Positions 18,027 through 26,538 of a DNA stretch of 64,000 nt are shown piece after piece. The stretch lies in the NCBI GenBank assembly GCA_016794525.1, contig JAEUJY010000144.1, forward strand, positions 1 to 64,000, written 5' to 3'. This stretch comes from Myxococcales bacterium. Lineage in GTDB: Bacteria; Myxococcota_A; Polyangia; Haliangiales; Haliangiaceae. The position numbers and the translations under genes are program-made. The notes under the pieces were generated by a model that saw only the letters and a program-made list of their open reading frames with translations, was not told the DNA's origin and did not search any database. How positions within the stretch are numbered: position 1 is the stretch's first letter; every line of letters starts with the position of its first letter.

Positions 18027-19213
18027 GCGCGGCGGCGATGCGCGCGGCGTTCGCGCTCGATCCGGCGGTGCTGCACTGGAACCACGGCTCGTACGGCGCC
18101 GCGCCGCGGGCCGCGCTGGCCGCGCAGCAGGCGGTGCGCGATCGGATCGAGGGCGCGACGATGCGGTTCTTCGTCCGCGAGCTCGCGCCGGCGATGGCGG
18201 CGGCCCGCGCCGCGGTGGCGGCGTTCGTCGGCGCCGATCCCGACGGCCTGGTGGTCGTGCCCAACGCCACCCACGCGGTCGCGATCGCGCTGGCCGCGGT
18301 GCCGCTGGGCCGCGGCGACCAGATCGTCACCACCACCCACGCCTACCGCGCGTGCAAGAACCAGCTCGATCGCAAGGCCGCCGACGCCGGCGCCGAGGTG
18401 GTCGTGGCGCCGCTGGCGCTGCCGCTCACCGACGCCGCCGCGCCGGCCCAGGCGGTGCTGGCCGCGGTCACGCCGCGCACCCGGCTGGTGCTGGTCGATC
18501 ACGTCACCAGCCCGACCGCGATCGTGTGCGACGTGGCGGCGCTGGCCCGGGCGCTGCCGCCGGCGGTCACGCTGATCGTCGACGGCGCCCACGCGCCGGG
18601 CAGCCTGGCGCTCGACGTCGCCGCGATCGGCGCGCCGTACTACGCGGGCAACCTGCACAAGTGGGCCTGCGCCCCCAAGGGCGCCGCGTTCCTGTGGGTC
18701 GCGCCCGATCGCCGCGCCGCGACCCGCCCGCTGGTGGTCAGCCACGGCGCCACGCTGCCGCTCGACGGCAGCACGCGGTTCCGCCGCGAGCACGACTGGA
18801 CCGGCACCCACGATCCGTCGGCGTTCCTGGCCGCGCCGGTCGCGCTGGCGACGATCGCGGAGCTCGGCGGCGGCTGGCCCGCCGTGCGCGCCCACAACCA
18901 CCGGCTGGCGCTGGCGGCCGCCGCGGCGCTGGGCGAGGCGCTCGGCGCCGACCCGATCGTCGCCCCGGCGATCGCCGACGTCGCCCAGGCCAGCATGGCC
19001 GCGGTCGCGGTCGAGCTGCCGCCGGGCGCCACCGGCGTCGCGCTGGTCGAGGCGCTGCTGGCGCGCGGCGTCGAGGTGCCGGTGGTCGAGCACCCCGGCA
19101 CGCCGTGGCCGCTGGTGCGCGTCTCGGGCCACCTCTACAACGACCTCGGCGAGGTGGCGCCGCTGGTCGACCACCTGCGCGCGCTCGGCGTGCGCGGCCG
19201 GAGGATCGCATGA
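18023..19213 (+). CDS. PLP-dependent class V aminotransferase-like enzyme, isopenicillin N epimerase-like
   Basis: The 396-residue protein opens with VLHWNHGSYGAAPRAAL, typical of the epimerase-like branch. Further family features are VVVPNATHAVAIAL, LVLVDHVTSPTAIVCDV, the PLP-binding Asp-His in VDGAHAPGSLALDV and the lysine in YYAGNLHKWACAPKG. The Lys of LHKW would form the Schiff base. Members act as desulfurases, lyases or epimerases on amino acid derivatives; this substrate is not identifiable. The ATG at 18023 overlaps the previous stop by 4 bases, and the stop overlaps the next start in the same way, so three genes form one tightly coupled operon. Confidence 0.9.
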   Translation: MSAAAMRAAFALDPAVLHWNHGSYGAAPRAALAAQQAVRDRIEGATMRFFVRELAPAMAAARAAVAAFVGADPDGLVVVPNATHAVAIALAAVPLGRGDQIVTTTHAYRACKNQLDRKAADAGAEVVVAPLALPLTDAAAPAQAVLAAVTPRTRLVLVDHVTSPTAIVCDVAALARALPPAVTLIVDGAHAPGSLALDVAAIGAPYYAGNLHKWACAPKGAAFLWVAPDRRAATRPLVVSHGATLPLDGSTRFRREHDWTGTHDPSAFLAAPVALATIAELGGGWPAVRAHNHRLALAAAAALGEALGADPIVAPAIADVAQASMAAVAVELPPGATGVALVEALLARGVEVPVVEHPGTPWPLVRVSGHLYNDLGEVAPLVDHLRALGVRGRRIA

Positions 19214-19965
19214 GCGGCCGCACCTTCGTCATCGGCGACGTCCACGGCGAGCGGGCGATGCTGTCGCAGCTGCTGGCGGCGCTGCCGTTCATCGCGCCCG
19301 ACGACGCGCTGGTGTTCCTCGGCGACTACCTCGATCGCGGCCCCGACAGCCGCGGCGTGATCGAGATGCTGCGCCGCCTGCCCGAGGCCACCGCCGGCCA
19401 GGTGGTGTGCCTGCGCGGCAACCACGAGGACGCGCTGCTCAAGGCCATCGACGATCGCGACCCGAGCTTCATCCTGCCGCCGGGCAACGGCGTCGCCGCC
19501 AGCTACCGCGCGTTCATCGACGACGCGACCGCCGATCCGTTCGCCGCCGATCACGTGCGCCAGTACTTCGAGCCGGCCAGCTGGCTGCCGGCGCCGGTGG
19601 TGGCGTGGATGCGGTCGCTGCCGCTGTGGCACCGCGACGTCCACGCGACCTACGTCCACGCCGGCGTCGAGGGCGAAGGCACGGTGTGGGCCGCGCCCGA
19701 GGCGTCGAGCCCGGCGGCGCTGTTGTGGCAGCGCGAGCCCGACTTCTTCGCCGGCTACGGCGGTCCGCCGCTGGTGTTCGGCCACACGCCGGTGACCGAG
19801 CTGCCCCCCGACGACGCGACCCGCACCGGGCCGTGGGCCCGCGGCCCGCTGATCGGGCTGGACACCGGCGCCGGCAAGGGCGGCCCGCTCACCTGCCTCG
19901 AGCTGCCGTCCCGGGCGGTGCTGCAGGTGTTCCCCGACGGCCAGCTCATCCGCTCGACGGTGTGA
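19210..19965 (+). CDS. Ser/Thr protein phosphatase-like metallophosphoesterase (PrpA/ApaH type)
   Basis: The 251-residue protein has all PPP-family motifs: VIGDVHGERAML (GDxHG) near residue 9, GDYLDRGPDS (GDxVDRG) near 38, LRGNHED (GNHE) near 74 and YVHAGVEGEG and FGHTP further on, which provide the remaining metal His ligands. Bacterial members dephosphorylate phosphoproteins or cleave diadenosine tetraphosphate. Its start overlaps the aminotransferase stop (ATGA). Its last 20 bases overlap the convergent thioesterase gene. A role in reversing kinase signalling would fit, but its partner is not known. Confidence 0.92.
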   Translation: MSGRTFVIGDVHGERAMLSQLLAALPFIAPDDALVFLGDYLDRGPDSRGVIEMLRRLPEATAGQVVCLRGNHEDALLKAIDDRDPSFILPPGNGVAASYRAFIDDATADPFAADHVRQYFEPASWLPAPVVAWMRSLPLWHRDVHATYVHAGVEGEGTVWAAPEASSPAALLWQREPDFFAGYGGPPLVFGHTPVTELPPDDATRTGPWARGPLIGLDTGAGKGGPLTCLELPSRAVLQVFPDGQLIRSTV

Positions 19966-20407
19966 CCACGATGCCGGCCAGCGCGTCGCGCAGCCGCGGC
20001 GGGATGGCCACCGGGCGCCGGGTCGCGCGGTCGACGAAGACGTGGACGAAGTGGCCGTGGGCCACCGCCTGGTCGCGGGCGTCGGCGTCGCCCTCGTCGA
20101 CGAAGATCGCGATGCCGTAGGTGACCGCGCGGCCGCCGAGGCGATCGACTCGCACCATCGCGGTCAGCGGCGTCGGGTAGGCGATCGGCGCGTGGTACTG
20201 GCACGCCGACTCGACCACGAGGCCGATCACGTCGCCGCCGTGGATGTCGAGCCCGCCCGCGCGGATCAGGAAGTGGTTCGCCGCCGAGTCGAAGTAGCTG
20301 TAGTAGGTGACGTTGTTGACGTGGCCGTAGACGTCGTTGTCCATCCACCGCGTCGTGATCGCCACCGGGTAGCGGTAGTCGGCGCGGCGCGGGCGGGCGA
20401 CCGGCAT
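19946..20407 (-). CDS. Acyl-CoA thioesterase, hotdog fold (4-hydroxybenzoyl-CoA thioesterase/YbgC-like)
   Basis: The 153-residue protein begins with YRYPVAITTRWMDNDVYGHVNNVTYYSYFDSAANHFL, the classic hotdog motif in which the Asp after TRWMDND is the catalytic residue. The chain then has the expected alternating strands (GLVVESACQYHAPIAYPTPLTAMVRVDRLG). It hydrolyses acyl- or aroyl-CoA esters in the cytoplasm. Its ATG shares a base with the stop of the upstream dehydrogenase gene (TGATG), so the two are co-translated. Thioesterases of this type also accompany 2-aminobenzoyl-CoA gene clusters such as the one 6 kb downstream, which may be relevant. Confidence 0.88.
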   Translation of the reverse strand: MPVARPRRADYRYPVAITTRWMDNDVYGHVNNVTYYSYFDSAANHFLIRAGGLDIHGGDVIGLVVESACQYHAPIAYPTPLTAMVRVDRLGGRAVTYGIAIFVDEGDADARDQAVAHGHFVHVFVDRATRRPVAIPPRLRDALAGIVVTPSSG

Positions 20408-21714
20408 CACCGGCCTCCCAGCGCGGCGCGGAACAGCCCGTCGAGCAGCGCGCCGGTGACCTCGACCGGCGCGTTGCCCAGGAGCCGCTGCTGCGGCAGC
20501 GTGCCCTCGACCAGCGCCGGCACGTCGCCGTCGTCGTAGCCGATCGCGCGCAGGCTGCCGGGCGCGGCCACCGCGCGCATCACGCCGGCCACCGCGTCGG
20601 CCAGGCACGCGCCGGCCTCGGCGTCGCCGACGTCGGCGATCGCGGCGCCCAGGAGCCCCGCCGCCTCGCGGAAGCGCGCCGGCGCGGTCGCGGCCAGCGC
20701 GTCGAACGCCGCCGGCGCCCCCAGCGCGACCGCGAAGCCGTGCGGCACCAGCGGCGCGCCCGGCGGGTAGCCCACCGCGACGTAGTCGCGCACGCCGCCG
20801 GCGATCGCGTAGGCCATCGCGTGCGGCACGTGGACGCCGGCGTTGCCGAACGCGATGCCGGCCAGCGTCGCGGCCCACATCATCTCGGCGCGGGCCTCGG
20901 CGTCGTCGGCGTCGTGGGTCGCGCGCGGCAGGAAGCGGCCGCACAGCCGCAGCGCCTCGCGGCAGCCGACGTCGCTCCAGCGGTTCGCGCCCTGGCTCAT
21001 CGGCCGCGCCGTCGGCGTCGGCGGCGCCGGCCGCTGGGTGTGCGGCCGCGCGGTGTACGACTCGAGCGCGTGGCACAGCACGTCGAGCCCGGCGGCGGCG
21101 ACCACGCTGGCTGGCAAGGTCGCGGTCACCCGCGGATCGATCACCGCCTCGGTCGGCCGCAGCCGCGGCGACGCCACGCCGGTCTTCACGTGGTGCGCGC
21201 GCAGATCGAAGATCGCGATGCCGGTGACCTCGCTGCCGGTGCCGGCGGTGGTCGGGCACGCGACGTGGACCGGCAGCGCCGCGGTCAGCGGCTGGCCCTC
21301 GCCCCACGGCGCCGCGACGTAGCGCCGGACGTCGTGGCCGGTGGCCGCGCCCAGGTTGGCCAGCTTGGCGGTGTCGATCGTCGAGCCGCCGCCGAGCGAC
21401 AGCACGCCGTCGGCCCGGGCCTGGCGCGCGAACGCCACCGCGTCGGCGATCGACGCGTCGGTCGGCTCGACCGCGACGTCGGCGTAGACCGCCGCGTCGA
21501 CGCCGGCCGCGGCCAGCGACGCCGCCACCTCGGCGAACCACGGCAGGCCGTGGACCCGCGGGTCGACGAACACCGCCACCCGGGCCACCCCGTGGGCGCG
21601 CAGCCGCGGCCCCACCTCGGCCAGCGCCCCGCCGCCGAACGTCACCCGGGAGGCGTCGACCGTGAAGCAGGGGTCGCACCCGGCCGCGACCGCCGCCAGG
21701 TGCCGGCAGCTCAT
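20407..21714 (-). CDS. Iron-containing alcohol dehydrogenase, hydroxyacid-oxoacid transhydrogenase (ADHFE1)-like
   Basis: The 435-residue protein matches the hydroxyacid-oxoacid transhydrogenase branch of iron-dependent dehydrogenases: [22 protein letters not shown] for NAD binding, [41 protein letters not shown] and [22 protein letters not shown]. Metal ligands are the Asp of GLDVLCH and the His residues of [14 protein letters not shown] and VPHGFAV. The known enzyme couples oxidation of 4-hydroxybutyrate to reduction of 2-oxoglutarate, giving succinic semialdehyde and D-2-hydroxyglutarate. The substrate here is inferred from family only. The start lies 2 bases after the upstream kinase gene's stop. 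Confidence 0.88.
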   Translation of the reverse strand: MSCRHLAAVAAGCDPCFTVDASRVTFGGGALAEVGPRLRAHGVARVAVFVDPRVHGLPWFAEVAASLAAAGVDAAVYADVAVEPTDASIADAVAFARQARADGVLSLGGGSTIDTAKLANLGAATGHDVRRYVAAPWGEGQPLTAALPVHVACPTTAGTGSEVTGIAIFDLRAHHVKTGVASPRLRPTEAVIDPRVTATLPASVVAAAGLDVLCHALESYTARPHTQRPAPPTPTARPMSQGANRWSDVGCREALRLCGRFLPRATHDADDAEARAEMMWAATLAGIAFGNAGVHVPHAMAYAIAGGVRDYVAVGYPPGAPLVPHGFAVALGAPAAFDALAATAPARFREAAGLLGAAIADVGDAEAGACLADAVAGVMRAVAAPGSLRAIGYDDGDVPALVEGTLPQQRLLGNAPVEVTGALLDGLFRAALGGR

Positions 21715-21716
21715 GC

Positions 21717-23189
21717 TCAGGGCTTCTTGCCGCGGCGCTGCTGGAACGAGTACGGCCGGTGGGTCGGGCCCTTCTTGTCGCCGCCCTCGCCGTCCTCGTC
21801 GAGCGGCGCGCCCATCGGCTCCTCGGCGCCCTCGCGGAACCGGATCGCGGTCAGCGGGTTCTCGCCGACCAGCACCTGGGTCTGCTTGTCGAGCAGGTCG
21901 CCGAGGCCGTCGAGCTTGTCGATGTCCTCGAGGATGTCGTCGACGGTGGTGTAGCGCTCGGTGCGCGAGTCGCGGGTCATGCGATCGAAGATGTCGTCGA
22001 TGCCCTTGGGCAGCGAGCCGTTGATCGTCGACGGCATCGGCGAGCGGCGGCCCGGCAGCTTCCGGGTCAGGAGCTCGTAGAAGATGATGCCGAGCGCGTA
22101 GATGTCGGTCTGGGCGCCGGCGCCCATCGGGTCGGCGTACAGCTCCGGCGCCATGTACGCGACGTTGCCCATGCCGACGTAGACCTGGCGGATCACCGCG
22201 TGGTCGCGCTCGACGACGCGCGAGAAGCCGAAGTCCGAGACCTTGACGTTGCCGTAGCCGTCGATCAGCAGCTGCTCCGGCTTGAGGCCGCGGTGGTAGA
22301 CCCGCTGGGCGTGGGCGGCGCGCAGCGCGTGCAGCGTCTGCAGCAGGTACTTGAAGACCAGATCGACCGGGATGTCCTCGGCGTCGTTGATCAGCCGCCG
22401 CGCCGAGCCGTTGGGCGCCAGCTCGGTGATCACGCACGGGAACTCGCGCTCGAGGTTGACGTCGTGGATCGGCAGGATGTTCGGGTGCGCCAGCGTCGCC
22501 GCGGCGCGCACGACGTCGGAGAACCGGCGCACGATCTCGTAGCGCTGGTCCTCGCTGAAGAAGCCGAACAGGTCGCGCACCTCCTTCAGCGCGACCTCGC
22601 GGTTGAGCGCGACCTGGCGCGCCCGGTAGACCGTGCCGATGCCGCCCGAGCCGAGCGACGCCAGCTTCTCGTAGCGGCCGTCGCTGTCGGCGTTGCCGGC
22701 GATCTCGCCGCCGACCGCCATCGACGGGCGGCCGCCCGACGACATCATCTTGGCCGGCATCGGATCCTTGCGCGGCACCGCCATCGCGCCCGAGTTGCCG
22801 CCGCCGGTCGACGACACGACGCCGGAGTTGGTGCTCATGCCGGGCGCCGCCGGGCCGAGCATGCCGGCCTGGGTGCGGGTCTGGCGCAGCTTCTTGAAGT
22901 GCGCGACCGCCCGCTCGGTGAAGTCGGTGAGGTTGCCGCCGTTGACGACGTCCTCGCCCTCGGGCGTGACCTCGAGCGAGTCGCCGTTGCGATCCTGGCG
23001 TAGGTACCCCGACTTCTCGAGGAAGCTGACGTACTCGGCGAACGGGATCGAGACCGCGCCCTCGCACACCCGGCGGATGTCGTCGAAGCGGTTCTGACGC
23101 CCGTAGCGCGCCTCGGCCATGACGTTGGCGAGGATGAAGCGAGCTTCCTCGCACAACACTTCTTTGGTGACCTTGGCGCGGCCTTCCAT
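21717..23189 (-). CDS. Ser/Thr protein kinase-like protein with HRD changed to HRG (probable pseudokinase)
   Basis: The 490-residue protein has an N-terminal winged-helix-like region (about 1-100) and a Hanks kinase domain (about 175-440). Kinase landmarks are [12 protein letters not shown], the VALKEV lysine, DFGFSR and [22 protein letters not shown]. In the catalytic loop, which reads [12 protein letters not shown], residue 301 is Gly (codon at 22287-22289) where active kinases have the catalytic Asp. It therefore probably signals by binding, or has low activity. No membrane segment is seen. TACAAT 7 bases before the ATG at 23189 fixes the start; the TTG two codons earlier would lie upstream of the RNA start. 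It leads an operon with the dehydrogenase and thioesterase. Confidence 0.88.
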   Translation of the reverse strand: MEGRAKVTKEVLCEEARFILANVMAEARYGRQNRFDDIRRVCEGAVSIPFAEYVSFLEKSGYLRQDRNGDSLEVTPEGEDVVNGGNLTDFTERAVAHFKKLRQTRTQAGMLGPAAPGMSTNSGVVSSTGGGNSGAMAVPRKDPMPAKMMSSGGRPSMAVGGEIAGNADSDGRYEKLASLGSGGIGTVYRARQVALNREVALKEVRDLFGFFSEDQRYEIVRRFSDVVRAAATLAHPNILPIHDVNLEREFPCVITELAPNGSARRLINDAEDIPVDLVFKYLLQTLHALRAAHAQRVYHRGLKPEQLLIDGYGNVKVSDFGFSRVVERDHAVIRQVYVGMGNVAYMAPELYADPMGAGAQTDIYALGIIFYELLTRKLPGRRSPMPSTINGSLPKGIDDIFDRMTRDSRTERYTTVDDILEDIDKLDGLGDLLDKQTQVLVGENPLTAIRFREGAEEPMGAPLDEDGEGGDKKGPTHRPYSFQQRRGKKP

Positions 23190-23196
23190 CGGCAAG

Positions 23197-23202
23197 ATTG
23201 TA
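23197..23202 (-). promoter_or_regulatory. -10 element (TACAAT) of the pseudokinase operon
   Basis: TACAAT on the minus strand is a near-consensus -10 hexamer ending 7 bases before the ATG at 23189. Transcription would start at or beside the A of the ATG, so the message is predicted to be leaderless. Confidence 0.5.
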
Positions 23203-23222
23203 GGCAGCCGCGGGCGGCGCGG

Positions 23223-23639
23223 TCAAACCCGGGGGGGGCCTTCGGCGACCAGCCGGTCGACGAGCGGCGCGTCGGCCGGCAGGATCGGGTAGCCGCCGAG
23301 CTCGGCCGGGCGGCACCACGCCAGGTCGGCGACCTCGACGGCGCGCGGCGTCGCGCCCGGCGCCAGCCGGCACGCGTAGACGATCATCAGCAGATCGAAC
23401 TCGGGGTAGGCGTGGTGCAAGACGTCCCACGCGCGCCCGACCGTGACCTCGACGTCCAGCTCTTCGCGCAACTCGCGCGCCAGGCCGGCGGTCGGCGCCT
23501 CGCCAGGCTCGAGCTTGCCTCCGGGAAACTCCCATTGACCACCCAGCGGTTGGTCGTCCTTGCGGCGCGTGATCAGCACGCGGCCGTCGTCGGCGACGAT
23601 GAGTCCGGCCACCACCAGCTTGCGCGCGCGCGAGGTCAT
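23223..23639 (-). CDS. MutT-like (8-oxo-dGTP) NUDIX diphosphatase
   Basis: The 138-residue protein starts [35 protein letters not shown] and has the Nudix box [26 protein letters not shown] at residues about 39-64. The WEFPGGK segment is typical of MutT-like enzymes that hydrolyse oxidised dGTP and protect DNA from mutation. The C-terminal half ([35 protein letters not shown]) matches the fold. The ATG at 23639 gives a full-length family member. It is divergent from the DUF507 gene with 69 bases between the starts. A role in DNA repair is known for the family and inferred here. Confidence 0.92.
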   Translation of the reverse strand: MTSRARKLVVAGLIVADDGRVLITRRKDDQPLGGQWEFPGGKLEPGEAPTAGLARELREELDVEVTVGRAWDVLHHAYPEFDLLMIVYACRLAPGATPRAVEVADLAWCRPAELGGYPILPADAPLVDRLVAEGPPRV

Positions 23640-23669
23640 TCTTCGACGACAATACGGCCGCGGTCGTCC

Positions 23670-23698
23670 TTGCGAAAGCGGGTATCGGCCCGTACAGT
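23670..23698 (+). promoter_or_regulatory. Sigma70-like promoter of the DUF507 gene
   Basis: TTGCGA (23670-23675) and TACAGT (23693-23698) are separated by the ideal 17 bases. Transcription would start near 23705, about 4 bases before the ATG at 23709, so the message is leaderless or nearly so. Confidence 0.6.
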
Positions 23699-23708
23699 GC
23701 GGGCTCCC

Positions 23709-24224
23709 ATGAAACTGTACGCGGGCAAAGTCGACACGATCGCCGCCGAGGTGATCAACAAGCTCACCAGCGACGGCGACCTCGAGGTCGCGGACCCGCA
23801 CGAGGCCCAGCTCGACGTGGCGTCGGTGCTCAAGGAGTACCTCCGCGTCGATCGCGAGCTGACCGAGCGCGCCAAGGACATCCTCGAGATCCGCGGCCTG
23901 CCCCACGGCCACCTGTTCCGCACCAAGAAGCAGCTCGCCGACCAGAAGGATTTCGGCCTCGGCGAGGAGGCCCTGACCTGGATCACCAACCAGCTCGTCG
24001 AGACCTTCATGCAGTCGAAGAACATCGACGAGGTCTACGCCGAGGACGTCACGCTGCGGAAGAAGATCAAGGAGATCGTCCGCAAGCACATGGCGGTCGA
24101 GGAAGAGCTCGATCAGGAAGTCCGGCAGCGGCTCAAGAACATCCAGGAGGGCACGTCCGCCTGGGAGGTCGAGTACGCGCGCGTGCTCGACCAGGTCAAG
24201 CAGAAGCACGGCATCAAGGAGTAG
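23709..24224 (+). CDS. DUF507 family protein
   Basis: The 171-residue protein starts [27 protein letters not shown], the usual opening of DUF507. It is almost entirely helical and charged ([54 protein letters not shown]). The second half repeats the pattern of the first, as is normal for the family. DUF507 proteins are widespread in Deltaproteobacteria and related groups and have no established function. There is no signal peptide. Codon use is slightly less GC-extreme than in neighbouring genes, fitting a well-expressed cytoplasmic protein. The start has a strong promoter directly upstream. Confidence 0.92.
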   Translation: MKLYAGKVDTIAAEVINKLTSDGDLEVADPHEAQLDVASVLKEYLRVDRELTERAKDILEIRGLPHGHLFRTKKQLADQKDFGLGEEALTWITNQLVETFMQSKNIDEVYAEDVTLRKKIKEIVRKHMAVEEELDQEVRQRLKNIQEGTSAWEVEYARVLDQVKQKHGIKE

Positions 24225-24329
24225 GCGGCGCGGGGCGGCGGGCCCGAGGCGGCGGCGGGCACGAGGCGGGCACGAGGCGACAGCGACCGAGGACGATCGC
24301 GGTTGCGCCGAGGCGGCGCCTGCGGTTGG

Positions 24330-24809
24330 ATGGACGCCATGTGGTGGTGGCATCGCCTCGACGACCCCGACGAGGGCCCCAAGCTCAAGGTGTGGCACGT
24401 GCTGTTCATCGTCACGCCGCTGATGCTGTGGCTGGCGTGGAGCTCGTTCCGCGACTTCTCGAAGCTCGAGGACGAGGGCGGCGTGCTGTACGTGGGTCGC
24501 ACGACGAAGCTGCTCTACGACCTCGGCGGCAAGTGGGCGGTCGTGCTGGCCCCGATCGCGGTCGCCGCGGTGTGGCTGTACGGCGTGGCCGTGACGCTGC
24601 GCCTGCACCGCCGCGCCGACGAGCTGGCCGGCCTGCGCGAGCCGGCGCCGCCGCCCGCGCCGCCGCCGCCCGACCTCCCGCGCGCGATCGCCACCGGCGC
24701 CCTGCCCTCGGCGCCGCGCCTCGACCCGCTGGCCGCCAAGGCGCCCGAGCGCCCTGCCGACAGCGCGCCCGCGCCCGCCACCGGCGACGGCCCGCGCCTG
24801 CTGCGCTGA
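24330..24809 (+). CDS. Small hypothetical membrane protein
   Basis: The ATG at 24330 gives 159 residues. Two membrane segments are clear: VWHVLFIVTPLMLWLAWSSF (about 21-40) and WAVVLAPIAVAAVWLYGVAVTL (about 69-90). A short loop (RDFSKLEDEGGVLYVGRTTKLLYDLGGK) lies between them, and the tail is Pro/Ala-rich and probably disordered. A TTG further upstream is in frame, but the ATG is better. The 105 bases before it contain two GGGCACGAGGC copies and no recognisable gene. I do not recognise the family; the loop could reach the periplasm. Confidence 0.7.
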   Translation: MDAMWWWHRLDDPDEGPKLKVWHVLFIVTPLMLWLAWSSFRDFSKLEDEGGVLYVGRTTKLLYDLGGKWAVVLAPIAVAAVWLYGVAVTLRLHRRADELAGLREPAPPPAPPPPDLPRAIATGALPSAPRLDPLAAKAPERPADSAPAPATGDGPRLLR

Positions 24810-24839
24810 ACCGCCGGCAGGCGCTGCGGCCGCCCGCGG

Positions 24840-25769
24840 TCAGCGATACGGGCCGTCGGCGCGGACGGCGGCGGGCTCGGCCAGGCGCGCGACCAGCCCG
24901 ATCGCCGGCGCGAGCCGCTCGCGGCTGCCGACCAGGCCGTCGAGCACCAGCGCGACGTCGCCACCGGCGAGCGCGATCGGCGGCGCCCCCAGGTCACGGA
25001 CCGCCGCGGCCGCCGCGGCGAGCCGCCGCGCGAGCGTCGCCGCGTCGATCGACGTCGGCGCGCGGATCCGGGTGCGCAGGCGCGCGTGCTTCGCGGGCTC
25101 GTCGGGCATGCGGCGGATGAAGTCGGCGGTCACGGACGCGGCGTCGCGCTCGAAGCGCATCGCGAAGCGCTCGCCCAGATCGAAGGCGGCCGCGGTGACC
25201 GCGCCACCGAGCGCCGCCGCGACCGCGGCGAGCTCGGCCCCGAGCCGCGCCGGCCGGCTCGCGAGCAGCACGCCGATCTCGATCACCGCGGCCAGGTGCG
25301 CGGGGTTGCTGGCGACCGGGGCCATCAGCACCTCGCCGTCGCCGACCCCGATGCGCGCGCCGTCGATCAGCGTGCGGCGCAGCGGGCCGGCCGTGACCCA
25401 GAGGCACGCGGGCAGCGCGTCCCGGGTCGGCGCGTCGATCCAGGCCTCGGCGAGCGCCGGATCGTCGCACGCGATCTGGACGTCACCCTCGTCGAGCGCC
25501 GCCGCGACCTTCGCGGGCGTGCCGTCCACCTCGCGCTGGCGTGGCAGCACGCGGAGCATCGCGCCCTGGAGATCGATCGTAGACGTGACCAGGCACACGC
25601 CGTCCGGTTCGCGGCGCGTCGTCACGTGCACCGCGCCGCCGTCGTCGAGCTCGAGGCGCAGCCGCGGGATCCGGTCGTCGTCGCACTCGAGCGTGCAGCC
25701 GGCGAGCTGCGCGGCGACGTCGGCGAGCTCCACGCGGGCGGCGGGATCGAACGGCGTCAGCAGGCCCAC
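24840..25769 (-). CDS. Hypothetical protein, 309 aa
   Basis: A GTG at 25769 with TATCAT 6 bases upstream opens this gene. The protein seems to consist of two related halves: LARVELADVAAQLAGCTLECDDDRI and LRLELDDGGAVHVTTRREPDGVCLVTSTIDL in the first, then HLAAVIEIGVLLASRPARLGAELAAVAAALGG and FDLGERFAMRFERDAASVTADF in the second, ending with an Ala-rich helix. There is no signal peptide or membrane segment. It stands alone upstream of the creatininase-like gene with 25 bases between them, on the same strand but downstream of it. I do not recognise a family and assign no function. Confidence 0.7.
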   Translation of the reverse strand: MGLLTPFDPAARVELADVAAQLAGCTLECDDDRIPRLRLELDDGGAVHVTTRREPDGVCLVTSTIDLQGAMLRVLPRQREVDGTPAKVAAALDEGDVQIACDDPALAEAWIDAPTRDALPACLWVTAGPLRRTLIDGARIGVGDGEVLMAPVASNPAHLAAVIEIGVLLASRPARLGAELAAVAAALGGAVTAAAFDLGERFAMRFERDAASVTADFIRRMPDEPAKHARLRTRIRAPTSIDAATLARRLAAAAAAVRDLGAPPIALAGGDVALVLDGLVGSRERLAPAIGLVARLAEPAAVRADGPYR

Positions 25770-25775
25770 GCGTGG

Positions 25776-25781
25776 ATGATA
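25776..25781 (-). promoter_or_regulatory. -10 element (TATCAT) of the 309-aa hypothetical gene
   Basis: TATCAT on the minus strand ends 6 bases before the GTG at 25769, predicting a leaderless transcript and supporting the GTG as start. Confidence 0.45.
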
Positions 25782-25794
25782 GCGGTGCCGAGGG

Positions 25795-26538
25795 CTACGC
25801 GCTCAGCTCGCCGACGATCATCTCGGCCAGGCGCTCGATCTGCGCCTGGCCCTCGGCGGCGGTGGCCGCGGCGGGGTCGCCGGCGTAGGCGTCGTGCATG
25901 CCCATCGCGGCGAAGGTGGTGACGCCCTTGCCGAGCTGCTCCGACAGGCTGATCGGCACCGGCGGCAGCGGCGCGCGCGCGGCCTCGTCGACCAGCGCCG
26001 GCTCGGCGGCCAGCACGATCGACGTCTCGTAGCGCCCGGCGTGGCAGGCGCCGCTCTTGAACTCGGCCGACAGCGTCCGCGCCCAGCGGCGGGTCAGCGG
26101 GCACGCGACGACGACGCCGGCGCGGTCGACCGCCGCCGCGCGGATCGCCGCGTCGTGGGCCGGCTCGAGGTGGTTGTTGACCAGCGCCACCTGGGCGAAG
26201 CCCTGGGCGCGCAGCCCGTCGCACACCGCGGCGACGAACGCGGTCAGCACCGCCGGCGGCACGCTCACCGCGCCGGCGAACCCCGCGGCGCACTCGGTGA
26301 CGCCGTACGGCACCGCGGGCGCGATCACCGCGTCGCGCCCCGCCGCCGCCAGCAGCTCGACCGCGCGCACGCACGCGGCGCGCGAGATCGCGACGTCGGT
26401 GCCCAGCCCGAGGTGCGGGCCGTGGGGCTCGGTCGAGCCCACCGGCACCAGCGCGATCACCGGGCCGGCCGCCAGCCGCTGCGCCAGCTGCGCGCTGGTC
26501 ATCGCGTGCAGGTCGCGGGTGGACGTCGCGCCGCTCAC
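25795..26538 (-). CDS. Creatininase family amidohydrolase
   Basis: The 247-residue protein carries the metal site of creatininase-like hydrolases: VGSTEPHGPHLGLGTDVAI near residue 33 (Glu, His, Asp ligands), a VNNHLEPAHD segment where the family often has NGHGGN, and GACHAGRYETSIVL with the C-terminal His and Glu. Such enzymes open cyclic amides such as creatinine or formamidopyrimidines. The substrate here is unknown. The GTG start at 26538 overlaps the CoA ligase stop (GTGA), so it is the last gene of the aromatic-acid operon. That position suggests a hydrolytic step on a nitrogen-containing intermediate, which is an inference. Confidence 0.88.
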   Translation of the reverse strand: MSGATSTRDLHAMTSAQLAQRLAAGPVIALVPVGSTEPHGPHLGLGTDVAISRAACVRAVELLAAAGRDAVIAPAVPYGVTECAAGFAGAVSVPPAVLTAFVAAVCDGLRAQGFAQVALVNNHLEPAHDAAIRAAAVDRAGVVVACPLTRRWARTLSAEFKSGACHAGRYETSIVLAAEPALVDEAARAPLPPVPISLSEQLGKGVTTFAAMGMHDAYAGDPAAATAAEGQAQIERLAEMIVGELSA

